From CAXBCP01 sp963974055 (GTDB lineage Bacteria > Pseudomonadota > Alphaproteobacteria > MPNO01 > UBA830): a stretch of 64,000 nt of DNA. Positions 16,295 to 24,024 of the stretch are shown in pieces (the first letter of the stretch is position 1; each line of letters begins with the position of its first letter). Under the pieces are notes generated by a model, which did not search any database, was not told where the DNA came from, and was given only the letters and a program-made list of their open reading frames with translations. The position numbers and the translations under genes are program-made. The stretch lies in NCBI GenBank assembly GCA_963974055.1, contig CAXBCP010000005.1:111536-175535 (forward strand), written 5' to 3'.

Positions 16295-17062
16295 ATGGTC
16301 GATATCGCCAAACTCGCAAAGACGGTCGATGACGCGGCCCATAAAGCCCGGGCAATCGCCCAACTGTCGGACAAGACCAAGTACACGCTGGACGAGGCCT
16401 ATGAAATCCAGTCCGCGTCGATCCAGCGGCGGCTCAGCCGCGGCGAAAAGCGCAACGGTATGAAAATGGGCTTCACCAGCCGCGCCAAGATGATCCAGAT
16501 GGGTCTCAACGACATGATCTGGGGCCGCCTGACCGATCACATGATGGTCGAGGACGGCGACACGATTTCGCTTAAAAACTATGTCCACCCCCGCGTGGAG
16601 CCCGAAATCGCGTTTCTTCTGAAGCGCCCGCTGGGATATCCCTGCACAGCCGCTGAAGCCATGGCCGCCGTCGACGGTGTCGCGCCGGCGATGGAGATCA
16701 TCGATTCCCGGTACAAGAATTTCAAATTTTCGCTCGAAGACGTAGTGGCGGACAATGCCTCTTCCTCCAGCTTCGTCGTCGGTCCCTGGCATCGCCCCGA
16801 CACCGACCTCGAAAATCTCGGGATGGTCATGGAATTCAACGGCCGCCCCGTCCAGATCGGCTCGTCCGCCGCCATTCTCGGCCAGCCCGTCCGCTCGCTG
16901 GTATCGGCGGCGCGGCTGACGGCGGAAGCCGGCGAAGGCCTGGAAGCCGGATGGATCGTCATGGCCGGCGGCGCGACCGCCGCCGAGGCGCTGCGTCCCG
17001 GTATTCATGTGCGCAATACGGTTCAGGGCCTGGGCTCGGTCGCGTTTTCCGTCACGGCCTGA
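16295..17062 (+). CDS. dmpH: 4-Oxalocrotonate decarboxylase
   Basis: A 255-aa FAH-superfamily decarboxylase that turns 4-oxalocrotonate (2-oxo-hex-3-enedioate) into 2-hydroxypenta-2,4-dienoate. It shares the fold of the hydratase encoded earlier in the operon. Diagnostic segments are KMGFTSRAKMIQMGLNDMIWG (about 66-86, read as GFTSRAKM and NDMIWG), VHPRVEPEIAFLL near 100-112 and the NASSSSFVVG stretch near 160. It starts 2 bp after dmpG and is the last gene of the operon, followed by a strong hairpin shared with the convergent gene. Confidence 0.93.
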   Translation: MVDIAKLAKTVDDAAHKARAIAQLSDKTKYTLDEAYEIQSASIQRRLSRGEKRNGMKMGFTSRAKMIQMGLNDMIWGRLTDHMMVEDGDTISLKNYVHPRVEPEIAFLLKRPLGYPCTAAEAMAAVDGVAPAMEIIDSRYKNFKFSLEDVVADNASSSSFVVGPWHRPDTDLENLGMVMEFNGRPVQIGSSAAILGQPVRSLVSAARLTAEAGEGLEAGWIVMAGGATAAEALRPGIHVRNTVQGLGSVAFSVTA

Positions 17063-17070
17063 ATATCAGG

Positions 17071-17102
17071 GATATCAGGGGCGGAGCGCCGCCCCGGATA
17101 TC
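17071..17102. terminator. Bidirectional hairpin between convergent operons
   Basis: GATATC-A-GGGGCGG, a four-base AGCG loop, then CCGCCCC-G-GATATC: a 13-bp stem with one internal mismatch. It begins 8 bases after the decarboxylase stop and contains the stop codon of the opposite dehydrogenase gene (17075-17077). There is no long U-run, so the termination mechanism is inferred. Confidence 0.55.
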
Positions 17103-18031
17103 TGACGCAGTGTCCAGATAAGGGCGGACGGATCGGCCTTTCCCTTTCCGGCAATATCGAGTGCGCTGCCATGCGCGACCGACGAAAACAGGACCGGGGT
17201 GCCGATCGCAAACGCCGCCGTCCCGGTAAAGCCGAGCAGCTTGGCCGGTATATGCCCCTGATCGTGATACATCACGGCGTAGGCGTCGTAGGTTTGATCC
17301 AGATACATCGTATCGGCGCCGAACGGTCCCTCCGCATCGACCCCGGCCTGGCGCGCCTGTTCAATGGCCGGCGCGACGATCTCTGTTTCCTCGTTGCCGA
17401 AAAGCCCCTCTTCCCCTGCATGGGGGTTGATGCCGGAAACCGCAATCCGCGGCGCGGCTATGCCGATCCGTTTCAGCGCCGCATCGGCGGCAGTCAGCGT
17501 GCGGACAATCCGCGGCGCGTCGATCAGGTCGAGGGCCGCCCGGATGCCGAGATGAAGCGTAACATGGGCGATCCGCAGGCGGTCCGACACCAGCATCATA
17601 AACACGTCGTCGGGATCGGTGCCCGTCCGCCGCGCGACATAGGACGGGTATCCATCGAACTCGATGCCGGCGGACCTGATCGAGGATTGCGTCTGCGGAC
17701 AGGCGACGACGGCATCCACCTCGCCGGCGGTTGCCATGTCGATGGCCTTGCCCGCGTATTCGAGGATTGCCCGGCCGCAGGACGCATCGCTTTCGCCGGG
17801 GGTAAGGAAATTGACGTTCATCGCCCCGACATCGACGATGCTCTCGGGCGGAGACTTGCGCAGCGTATGGGCGTAGCGCGCAAGCACTTCGCGGTCGCCG
17901 ACAATGACCGGCTCGCAGAATGCGCGCACGTCGCGGTTCAGCGCCGCTTTCAGTGCAATTTCGGGACCGATGCCGGCGGGATCGCCGATCGCAATAGCGA
18001 TCCGCGGTTTCCCTGACGGAATATCCGTCAT
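17075..18031 (-). CDS. PdxA/TphB-family decarboxylating dehydrogenase
   Basis: A 318-aa PdxA-family protein. PdxA itself is the 4-hydroxythreonine-4-phosphate dehydrogenase of vitamin B6 synthesis, but the paralogue TphB oxidises and decarboxylates the cis-dihydrodiol made from terephthalate. Visible features are IAIGDPAGIGPEIALKA (4-20), the metal-binding His in HVTLHLG, NPHAGEEGLFGNEE near 205-218 and YHDQGHIPAK near 259-268. It begins one base after the small oxygenase subunit stop, in an operon with both oxygenase subunits. I therefore favour the TphB-like role: rearomatising a diol-carboxylate with loss of CO2. Confidence 0.85.
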   Translation of the reverse strand: MTDIPSGKPRIAIAIGDPAGIGPEIALKAALNRDVRAFCEPVIVGDREVLARYAHTLRKSPPESIVDVGAMNVNFLTPGESDASCGRAILEYAGKAIDMATAGEVDAVVACPQTQSSIRSAGIEFDGYPSYVARRTGTDPDDVFMMLVSDRLRIAHVTLHLGIRAALDLIDAPRIVRTLTAADAALKRIGIAAPRIAVSGINPHAGEEGLFGNEETEIVAPAIEQARQAGVDAEGPFGADTMYLDQTYDAYAVMYHDQGHIPAKLLGFTGTAAFAIGTPVLFSSVAHGSALDIAGKGKADPSALIWTLRQISGAALRP

Positions 18032-18032
18032 C

Positions 18033-18521
18033 CTAGATCGGGATCACAATAAGGGTATCGATGCGATTCGAATCGCAGATAACGAGGCGTTTGCGAAACT
18101 TCGGGCTGTCGCCGTCCAGCACGATCTCGTCGACGTATTTTCCCGTACAGAACACCGACATATCGCCTTCCTGCATCGTCCGGATGACCAGGAAAGACGT
18201 TTCCACGCTGTAGACATCGCCGCTGTAGCCGGTGATCCGGGTCGCCGACAGGATATGGCGGTAGGTATGAGGCTCGTAAACATTGGCCTCCCGCAAGGCG
18301 AGGATACGATCCCGCAGCATTCCCTTGCTGGAACAGTCCATGATACCGATGACGCGGCCCTTTTCATGGTTCTCCCGGTTGATCATCCGGTAACTGCACT
18401 CATCGGTGAAGAAATCCGCCCATTCCTCCAGCCGGTCGTCGTCGATCGCGTGGGCGTATTCGGCCAGCAGGTCGTCGATCTGCCGGCGCGCATCGTTGGT
18501 CAACTGAACCGATCCGTCCAT
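18033..18521 (-). CDS. Ring-hydroxylating dioxygenase, small (beta) subunit
   Basis: A 162-aa beta subunit of an aromatic-ring-hydroxylating oxygenase (NTF2-like fold). Signature pieces are YAHAIDDDRLEEWADFFTDEC (about 17-37, read as the DDRLEEWADFF core), the HILSATRITG strand and VIRTMQEGDMSVFCTGKY. It starts at 18521, 2 bp after the alpha subunit stop; the longer upstream frame only overlaps the alpha gene. Beta subunits are structural and help set substrate specificity in alpha3beta3 enzymes. Confidence 0.9.
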   Translation of the reverse strand: MDGSVQLTNDARRQIDDLLAEYAHAIDDDRLEEWADFFTDECSYRMINRENHEKGRVIGIMDCSSKGMLRDRILALREANVYEPHTYRHILSATRITGYSGDVYSVETSFLVIRTMQEGDMSVFCTGKYVDEIVLDGDSPKFRKRLVICDSNRIDTLIVIPI

Positions 18522-18523
18522 CT

Positions 18524-19765
18524 TCACACTCCCATGCAATCGCGATAGCCCTGCCAGAACCCACGGATCGACACCTCTGTCGCACGGCCTTCGCCGCTCG
18601 GCTCTATGCCGCGCCCGCCCATCAGCACCACTGACGATTTCCCGAGATCTCGCCTGGTGCCGCGCTGTATCCAGCCGCCGACGACGCCGTCCTCCATCGA
18701 AATCACCCCGCCCGGTCCGATCATGTTGGACTGCTTGATCCGGATATCGCGTTGTTCTTCGGTATCGTCGGGCGCGCCGAAGACCCACCACAGCAATTCG
18801 CACTCCCCCGGCCCCTTGGGCAGACAGAGACGCAGCGCCAGCGAATTGCTGATCTGCTGAACGACGAAATTCGGATAGGTCGACTGGATGGCCAGTGTCG
18901 TGCCGCAGTCGAATTCCCGCCAGCCCTTCACCAGTGTCGGGTCGGCCAGCGTATACCCGTCTTTTACCGCCCGCAGTTTCTTGGCGTCGTATTCGGCTTC
19001 TTCCTGGTCGGTCTCGGCAATCGAATAGCTGATATGATGCCAGCCGCCATCGGACATTTTTATCCCGCCCTTCATCGACAGGCGGTTGATCCGGAACGTC
19101 GCCTGGAACATGTGCAGGATGCTGGCGTGATAGGAATCGCGCACGTTTTCCATATACAGCTTCCAGTTATTCGGCATGTACTGGCTGTAGGTGCCGAGCA
19201 GAACCATCCCGCGGCCGACCACGCGGTCGATATTCTCCACCATCTCGTCGCCCAGCCATTCGGTCAGCGGCGCAACCTCGTCCGAGAAGGTGGCAAAGAC
19301 GAGCCCCGCGTAGATTTCGCATTTCAGGCGCTGCATTCCGTGTTGCGTGCGATCGAAATCTTCGGGCATGCCGCCCTGCTTGCCCACGCCCTTGCCGAAG
19401 GCGACGCTTTTCAGGTTGCCCTGCAAGTCGTAGCGCCAGTTGTGATAGACGCAGGTCAGTTCCTCGGCATGGCCCTCCTTCGCGATACAGACAAGGTTTC
19501 CGCGGTGCGCGCAGCGATTGACGATGACCTGAATATCGCCTTCAAGGTCGCGCAGAACGATAACCGGCGTATCGCCGATATAGGTTGTCTGGTAATCGCC
19601 CGGCTTGGCAATCTCATTTTCCATGCCGACAAAGCTCCAGACCGGTCCGCGGAAAATCCGGCGCTGCTCTTCGTCATAGACGTCGGGGTCCGTGTAAATC
19701 TGATAGGGAATGCTGCTGACCCCGTCATCGGGCCATTTCACCAGGTCCTTGATATCCGTCGCCAT
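18524..19765 (-). CDS. Rieske ring-hydroxylating dioxygenase, large (alpha) subunit
   Basis: A 413-aa catalytic subunit. Rieske ligands are C85-x-H87 and C105-x2-H108. The mononuclear iron site is given by H213 and H218 (with bridging D210 in the NVRDSYHASILHMF region) and probably D359 in SMEDGVV. The GVGKQGGMP, PNNWKLYMENV and NRLSMKGG segments recall the alpha subunits of terephthalate, salicylate/anthranilate and related carboxy-aromatic oxygenases. This recollection needs an alignment. With the PdxA/TphB-like gene downstream, dioxygenation at a carboxyl-bearing ring carbon is the best inference. A substrate cannot be named. Confidence 0.92.
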   Translation of the reverse strand: MATDIKDLVKWPDDGVSSIPYQIYTDPDVYDEEQRRIFRGPVWSFVGMENEIAKPGDYQTTYIGDTPVIVLRDLEGDIQVIVNRCAHRGNLVCIAKEGHAEELTCVYHNWRYDLQGNLKSVAFGKGVGKQGGMPEDFDRTQHGMQRLKCEIYAGLVFATFSDEVAPLTEWLGDEMVENIDRVVGRGMVLLGTYSQYMPNNWKLYMENVRDSYHASILHMFQATFRINRLSMKGGIKMSDGGWHHISYSIAETDQEEAEYDAKKLRAVKDGYTLADPTLVKGWREFDCGTTLAIQSTYPNFVVQQISNSLALRLCLPKGPGECELLWWVFGAPDDTEEQRDIRIKQSNMIGPGGVISMEDGVVGGWIQRGTRRDLGKSSVVLMGGRGIEPSGEGRATEVSIRGFWQGYRDCMGV

Positions 19766-19876
19766 GATGGCCTTCCCTTTCGCTATTCAGCTTTAACTGT
19801 AATCCCATCGCAGCGCCCGGTCACGATGATCCCGGCACCGGCCGGAACCCTCAATTATCTTGCGCTGCCGCTATAT

Positions 19877-19887
19877 TGGTTCTACCA
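19877..19887. promoter_or_regulatory. FadR-type operator candidate between divergent operons
   Basis: TGGT-TCT-ACCA is a perfect 4+4 palindrome with a 3-base spacer, fitting the GT-N3-AC core of FadR-subfamily operators. It lies in the 175-bp gap between the oxygenase alpha subunit and the adjacent regulator gene, 54 bases before that regulator's ATG. A second partial AACCATT copy follows immediately. Confidence 0.55.
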
Positions 19888-19940
19888 TTAAACCATTATG
19901 AAGAACAATACCCAGGATCTGCCCTCCGGAATGCGCCGGC

Positions 19941-20651
19941 ATGGATGATTTCGCTCCGGTCCGCACCGCCCGGACATTCGAGCTCATCGCCGACAGTATC
20001 CGCGGACAGATTCGCGACGGAAAAATCGGATCCGGCGACAAACTGCCGCCCGAGCGCGCCCTCGCCGAACAGTTCGGGACAAGCCGTAACGCCGTCCGCG
20101 AAGCGCTGCGCTCGCTGGAGCACGCAGGCCTGATAACCCTTCACAAGGGCGCGCATGGCGGCGCCTTCATCACCAATGGCGATCCCAGGGTTATTTCACG
20201 GTCGATCGAAGATCTGATGCATCTGGGCGGCCTGACGCTCGCCAATGTGACCGAAGCACGGCTGTCCATTGAAACGGTCATCGTCGCGCTCGCCGCAGCC
20301 CACGCCACCGATGACGACTTCGCCGCGCTGGACCGGAACGTCGACACCGTCGAGGAATTGACGCGCGCGCGCGATATGAACGCCAAAGCCGACCTGAACA
20401 TGGAATTTCACGTCCTGCTGGCTGAAGCGACGGGAAACCCGGTGCTTGTGCTGCTGATGAAAACCCTGATGGACCTCCTGCGGTCGGTCCATCGGCCGAT
20501 CACCGCGGAGGACACCGCCGATATCATCAGATCCAGACGCCGATTCCTCGCCCTGCTCCGGTCCCGGGACGCCGCGGCCGCATCGGCTGAAATGAACGAC
20601 CATCTCACCGTGTTGCACGACCTGTTTTCGCGTCCCGAAATCCCCCAATAG
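19941..20651 (+). CDS. FadR-subfamily GntR transcriptional regulator
   Basis: A 236-aa regulator. The N-terminal winged helix (about 13-80) has the GntR core KLPPERALAEQFGTSRNAVR and EALRSLEHAGLI. It is followed by an all-helical FCD ligand/metal domain with the expected acidic and His residues (AKADLNMEFHVLLAEATGN, and the terminal NDHLTVLHDLF helix). Such proteins are usually repressors released by a pathway acid or CoA ester. Its position between the oxygenase operon and the ferredoxin genes suggests it controls both, through the palindrome at 19877. Confidence 0.92.
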   Translation: MDDFAPVRTARTFELIADSIRGQIRDGKIGSGDKLPPERALAEQFGTSRNAVREALRSLEHAGLITLHKGAHGGAFITNGDPRVISRSIEDLMHLGGLTLANVTEARLSIETVIVALAAAHATDDDFAALDRNVDTVEELTRARDMNAKADLNMEFHVLLAEATGNPVLVLLMKTLMDLLRSVHRPITAEDTADIIRSRRRFLALLRSRDAAAASAEMNDHLTVLHDLFSRPEIPQ

Positions 20652-20742
20652 CGGTTGAGGGCCGTCCGCGGCTTGAGTAAACTCCGGCGGTCTTTAGCGC
20701 GACCCGAACCTCCATCCACCAACCAGCAAAACGGAATAAATT

Positions 20743-21066
20743 ATGAGTGACGTAACGTTTCACGCAGTAGCGACGACCGGCCAGCTCGACGAAGACGAGG
20801 CGATGCAGGTTATCGTCGAGGGCAAGGAAGTCTCGATCATCAATCTCGGTGGCGAATATTACGCCATGGACGATATCTGCAGCCACGCCTATGCCTCGAT
20901 GTCTGACGGTTATATCGAAGGCGACTGCATTGAATGTCCGCTGCATGGCGCGCAATTCAATATCAAGACCGGCAAAGCCGAAACGCCGCCGGCATCGGTC
21001 GACCTGGCGACCTACGAGGTCAAGATCGACGGCGACAGCATTCTCGTCGGCCTGCCGAACGGCTGA
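20743..21066 (+). CDS. Rieske-type [2Fe-2S] ferredoxin
   Basis: A 107-aa soluble ferredoxin with the Rieske ligands C46-x-H48 (DICSHA) and C65-x2-H68 (ECPLHG). It belongs to the biphenyl/naphthalene-dioxygenase ferredoxin type and carries electrons from the reductase encoded 15 bp downstream to the oxygenase. Its presence makes this a three-component oxygenase system. It sits 91 bp after the regulator; a GGAATAAATT stretch precedes the ATG. Confidence 0.93.
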   Translation: MSDVTFHAVATTGQLDEDEAMQVIVEGKEVSIINLGGEYYAMDDICSHAYASMSDGYIEGDCIECPLHGAQFNIKTGKAETPPASVDLATYEVKIDGDSILVGLPNG

Positions 21067-21081
21067 CCGGATCGCCAACAC

Positions 21082-22308
21082 ATGAGCTCCGACCAGACAT
21101 TTGTGATTATCGGCGCCGGCCAGGCCGGCGGGTGGGCCGCCAAAACCCTTCGCGACGAAGGCTTTGACGGGCGCGTGATTATCATCGGCGACGAAAATTT
21201 CGCACCGCATGAACGCCCGCCCCTGTCGAAGGACGTCCTTCTCGGCGACGCCGAAAAGGACTCCTGCCTGCTCTGGCCGGCAGGAACGCTGGAAGATGCA
21301 GGCATCGAAATGCGCCTCGGCGAGTCCGTCACGTCCATCGATCCCGACAGTCACACATTGCGGCTTGGAAACGGCGAAACTCTTGGCTGGGACAAGCTCA
21401 TGATTGCCACGGGCGGCAGGGCCCGGTCGCTCAGCGTCGAGGGCGTCGATCTGGACGGTGTCTATACGCTGCGCACGATCGAAGACGCCGAAGCCATCCG
21501 GTCCAGGCTCACAGAGGACGCCAGTGTACTCGTCATCGGCGCCGGCTGGATCGGCCTGGAAGTCGCCGCCGCCGCCCGCAAGCGCGGCGCCAGCGCCACG
21601 GTGATCGAAGTCGCCGACCGGGTCTGCGCCCGTGCACTTACCGACGCCATGTCGCAATGGGTTCATGCCCTGCATGAAAAGCACGGCGTCGATATCCGCC
21701 TGACCACAGCGTTCAGCCATTTCGCGGGCGACGGCAAGCTTCGGAAAGCCGTGCTCGCCGACGGCAGCGAAATCGCCTGCGATATCGCGGTGATCGGGAT
21801 CGGTCTTGTTCCCAATACGGAGCTCGCTGCATCGGCGGGGCTCGCGGTCGATGACGGAATCGTGGTGGACGAGAACGGACAGACATCCCACCCGGACATC
21901 TTCGCCGCGGGCGATGTCACCAATCATCCGAATCCTCTGCTCGGCCGCCGGGTTCGTCTGGAATCCTGGGAAAATGCCCAGAATCAGGCAATCAACACGG
22001 CAAAGGCAATGCTTGGCGACAAGCAGGCCTATGCCGAAATACCCTGGTTCTGGTCGGACCAGTACGACGCAAACATCCAGATGATGGGCCTGCCCGCGGA
22101 CTGGGACCAGACCGTTACCCGCGGCGACCGCGATGCCGGCGAATTTATCGAATTCTATCTGAAAGACGGCGAACTTCAGGGGGCGGCCGCCATCAACAAC
22201 CCCCGCGACCTGCGGTTCACGCGGCGCATGATCACGTCGGGGAAAAAATTCGATGCGGCGGCGCTGGCCGACCCCGACGTCAAGCTTCAGAAACTGATGA
22301 AGGGCTGA
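21082..22308 (+). CDS. FAD-dependent ferredoxin reductase
   Basis: A 408-aa glutathione-reductase-type flavoprotein that passes electrons from NAD(P)H to the adjacent ferredoxin. The first FAD motif is VIIGAGQAGGWAA (about 8-20), with ERPPLSKDVL near 43-52. The NAD-binding Rossmann motif is VLVIGAGWIGLEVAA near 149-163, the second FAD element is IFAAGDVTNHP near 273-283, and a C-terminal reductase domain with WFWSDQYDANIQMMG follows. It is an analogue of rhodocoxin/putidaredoxin and biphenyl dioxygenase reductases. Confidence 0.93.
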   Translation: MSSDQTFVIIGAGQAGGWAAKTLRDEGFDGRVIIIGDENFAPHERPPLSKDVLLGDAEKDSCLLWPAGTLEDAGIEMRLGESVTSIDPDSHTLRLGNGETLGWDKLMIATGGRARSLSVEGVDLDGVYTLRTIEDAEAIRSRLTEDASVLVIGAGWIGLEVAAAARKRGASATVIEVADRVCARALTDAMSQWVHALHEKHGVDIRLTTAFSHFAGDGKLRKAVLADGSEIACDIAVIGIGLVPNTELAASAGLAVDDGIVVDENGQTSHPDIFAAGDVTNHPNPLLGRRVRLESWENAQNQAINTAKAMLGDKQAYAEIPWFWSDQYDANIQMMGLPADWDQTVTRGDRDAGEFIEFYLKDGELQGAAAINNPRDLRFTRRMITSGKKFDAAALADPDVKLQKLMKG

Positions 22309-22316
22309 CCTGGCGA

Positions 22317-22333
22317 GGGGCTATAGCAGCCCC
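22317..22333. terminator. Hairpin between convergent genes
   Basis: GGGGCT-ATAGC-AGCCCC, 9 bases after the reductase stop and overlapping the stop codon of the DUF1489 gene on the other strand. No U-run follows on either strand, so termination is only suggested. Confidence 0.4.
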
Positions 22334-22758
22334 AGCGCCCGCAATTCTTCCGCCATTTCCGCCGGCATATGTTCAGAATCGTCGGGACCGCCTATGGCGT
22401 CCGGCGGGGCGTCCGCCGCCTCGAGATAGCGCCAGCCCTGAAACGCACGCATGGGCCGCGCCCGGACCGGCACCAGTTCAGGATCGAATATCAGCGCGCA
22501 GCGCGGCAATCCCTTGTGATTGATTGCGGTATCTATATCGACGATGCGCTGACGCGCCCGTACCGCCCCCTTGATTACCCAGAAAATGGATCCGCCCTCA
22601 AGCACCTCTTCGGCACGCCGGGGTCTCGACCGGGTAAGATGGCGCACCTGCGCGGCGTCACCGGCAGCCGCCGCATCGGCGCTCCGCTGGCTTTGGCGCT
22701 GCGCCAAATGCGAAAGACTGTCGATCCCGACAGCCAGTTTGATCAGATGAACGGTCAT
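22321..22758 (-). CDS. DUF1489 family protein
   Basis: A 145-aa protein recognised as the alphaproteobacterial DUF1489 family from MTVHLIKLAVGIDS at the start, the RPRRAEEVLEGGSIFWVIKG core, the RQRIVDI segment and RAFQGWRYLEAADAP near the end. The function is unknown; it is soluble and has no signal peptide. The ATG at 22758 was preferred to a GTG two codons upstream because the family begins M-[ST]-[LV]-H-L. It is convergent with the ferredoxin reductase. Confidence 0.8.
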   Translation of the reverse strand: MTVHLIKLAVGIDSLSHLAQRQSQRSADAAAAGDAAQVRHLTRSRPRRAEEVLEGGSIFWVIKGAVRARQRIVDIDTAINHKGLPRCALIFDPELVPVRARPMRAFQGWRYLEAADAPPDAIGGPDDSEHMPAEMAEELRALGLL

Positions 22759-22824
22759 CCGCACAATAATACCTGACCCGGCGATACGGGCCAGAGCCGG
22801 CGCGAGAAACCTGTGGAAAAGAGT

Positions 22825-23307
22825 CTAGTCGGACTTCAGGACCAGTTCACTGAGACCCTCGACGATGTCGATGCCGACTTTACCGCCGTCGCCTTTGATA
22901 TCTTCGCGAACCACCGCCTGCATCGCATCTATATGTGCACAAATGATCTGAAAATCCCGTTTGCTGACAATTTCCCGGTCTTCCATGAACTTGGTCAGCA
23001 GGTCGCCGATCGACGTAATGAGGTCGTACCCGAAGCCGCCGCCCTGCCCCTTGAGGTCAAGCGCGTGGGTGTAGATTTCCGAGATCGACTTCGCCAGCGC
23101 CTTCGGGTCGCCCTGTGCGGCCACAACCGCATCGCGAAGCGCATCTATATCGGTTTGCGCCCAGGTCGAATAATCGGCCTGCAGTTCCTCGACAACCTGC
23201 TCTGCCTGCCGCAGGACCGCGGGATCGATGGCGACGGGGCCGTCGCCGGACTTCGCCTTTGCGAGCGGATTGGGCGGCGTGATGGTTTCTCCCGGTGTCT
23301 GTTTCAT
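22825..23307 (-). CDS. Hpt-like helical protein lacking the canonical phospho-histidine
   Basis: A 160-aa, mostly helical, Ala/Asp-rich protein. The segment at residues 81-96, with LKG at 85-87 followed by GQGGGFGYDL, matches the core of Hpt phosphotransfer helices, where a His normally sits two residues before the LKG. Here that position is Leu83, and the nearest His is H81. It starts 11 bp after the CheY-like gene's stop, so the two are probably expressed together. The family is unfamiliar to me beyond this resemblance; a role in binding the response regulator is inferred. Confidence 0.6.
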   Translation of the reverse strand: MKQTPGETITPPNPLAKAKSGDGPVAIDPAVLRQAEQVVEELQADYSTWAQTDIDALRDAVVAAQGDPKALAKSISEIYTHALDLKGQGGGFGYDLITSIGDLLTKFMEDREIVSKRDFQIICAHIDAMQAVVREDIKGDGGKVGIDIVEGLSELVLKSD

Positions 23308-23318
23308 ATTCCGCCCGG

Positions 23319-23876
23319 TCAGCCTGCGGAAGCTTCTTCAGGCACCGCGTCCGGCGCTGCGCGCGACGGTGCCGTCGATGCTTCGGCCCTGCGATCGTCC
23401 TGACCGTCCGGCGGACCGATATCCTGACGACGCCGGTCGGGTCCGAAGTATTGTTCCGTCTTGATGAATGAACGGGGGGTCTCGATGACCGTTAGCAGCC
23501 GCGCCAGCAGCGATTTGGCGGTAACAGGCTTGGCAAGAAACTCGTTCACGCCGCAGTCGCGCGCCGCGCGCACCTTGTCCTTTTCGGAATGCCCCGACAA
23601 CATGATGATCGGCACGTAGCGGACCGAGTCTACGGCGGATTGCCTGATCGCCTTCACCAGCATGGTTCCGTCCATCGGCTCCATATGCCAGTCGGTGATG
23701 AGGATATCGGGCCCGAACGCGCCGATCGCCTTCAATGCCGTCTCGCCATCGGCGGCTTCCTGGAGCCGCTTGATGCCCAGCGCCTGCAGGATGGACGCAA
23801 GCAACGAGCGCATGTGATGGTTGTCGTCGACAATCATCACACCAAGTTCGCTAAAATCTATAGCCGATGCGTTCAT
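23319..23876 (-). CDS. CheY-like response regulator with a C-terminal tail
   Basis: A 185-aa protein. The receiver domain spans about residues 8-130, with acidic pair VDDN (near 16-19), phospho-acceptor Asp in DILITDWHM near 57-65, the conserved Ser in MLSGHS and Lys in LAKPV. There is no DNA-binding domain. The remaining ~55 residues are a charged, probably disordered tail (GPDRRRQDIGPPDGQ...). The ATG at 23876 with GGAG upstream was chosen over an earlier in-frame start. It likely signals by protein contact, perhaps with the Hpt-like protein next to it. Confidence 0.88.
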   Translation of the reverse strand: MNASAIDFSELGVMIVDDNHHMRSLLASILQALGIKRLQEAADGETALKAIGAFGPDILITDWHMEPMDGTMLVKAIRQSAVDSVRYVPIIMLSGHSEKDKVRAARDCGVNEFLAKPVTAKSLLARLLTVIETPRSFIKTEQYFGPDRRRQDIGPPDGQDDRRAEASTAPSRAAPDAVPEEASAG

Positions 23877-24024
23877 TACCGCTCCGGCCCGAAACGGGCA
23901 TAGAGTTATCGCCAAAACAGGCAGTTGTGATGCTATCGTAATCCCGGAAGTCTTAAGCGGCGATTAACCGAAACCGGCAAACATGGCCGAAAACCGGGAA
24001 AAACCGGGCCGATTTCTTCCTAGA

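Noticed and set aside
17075..18031. Calling this gene pdxA of vitamin B6 biosynthesis
   Set aside because: The operon with both oxygenase subunits argues for the TphB-like catabolic paralogue, although the family motifs alone cannot separate the two.
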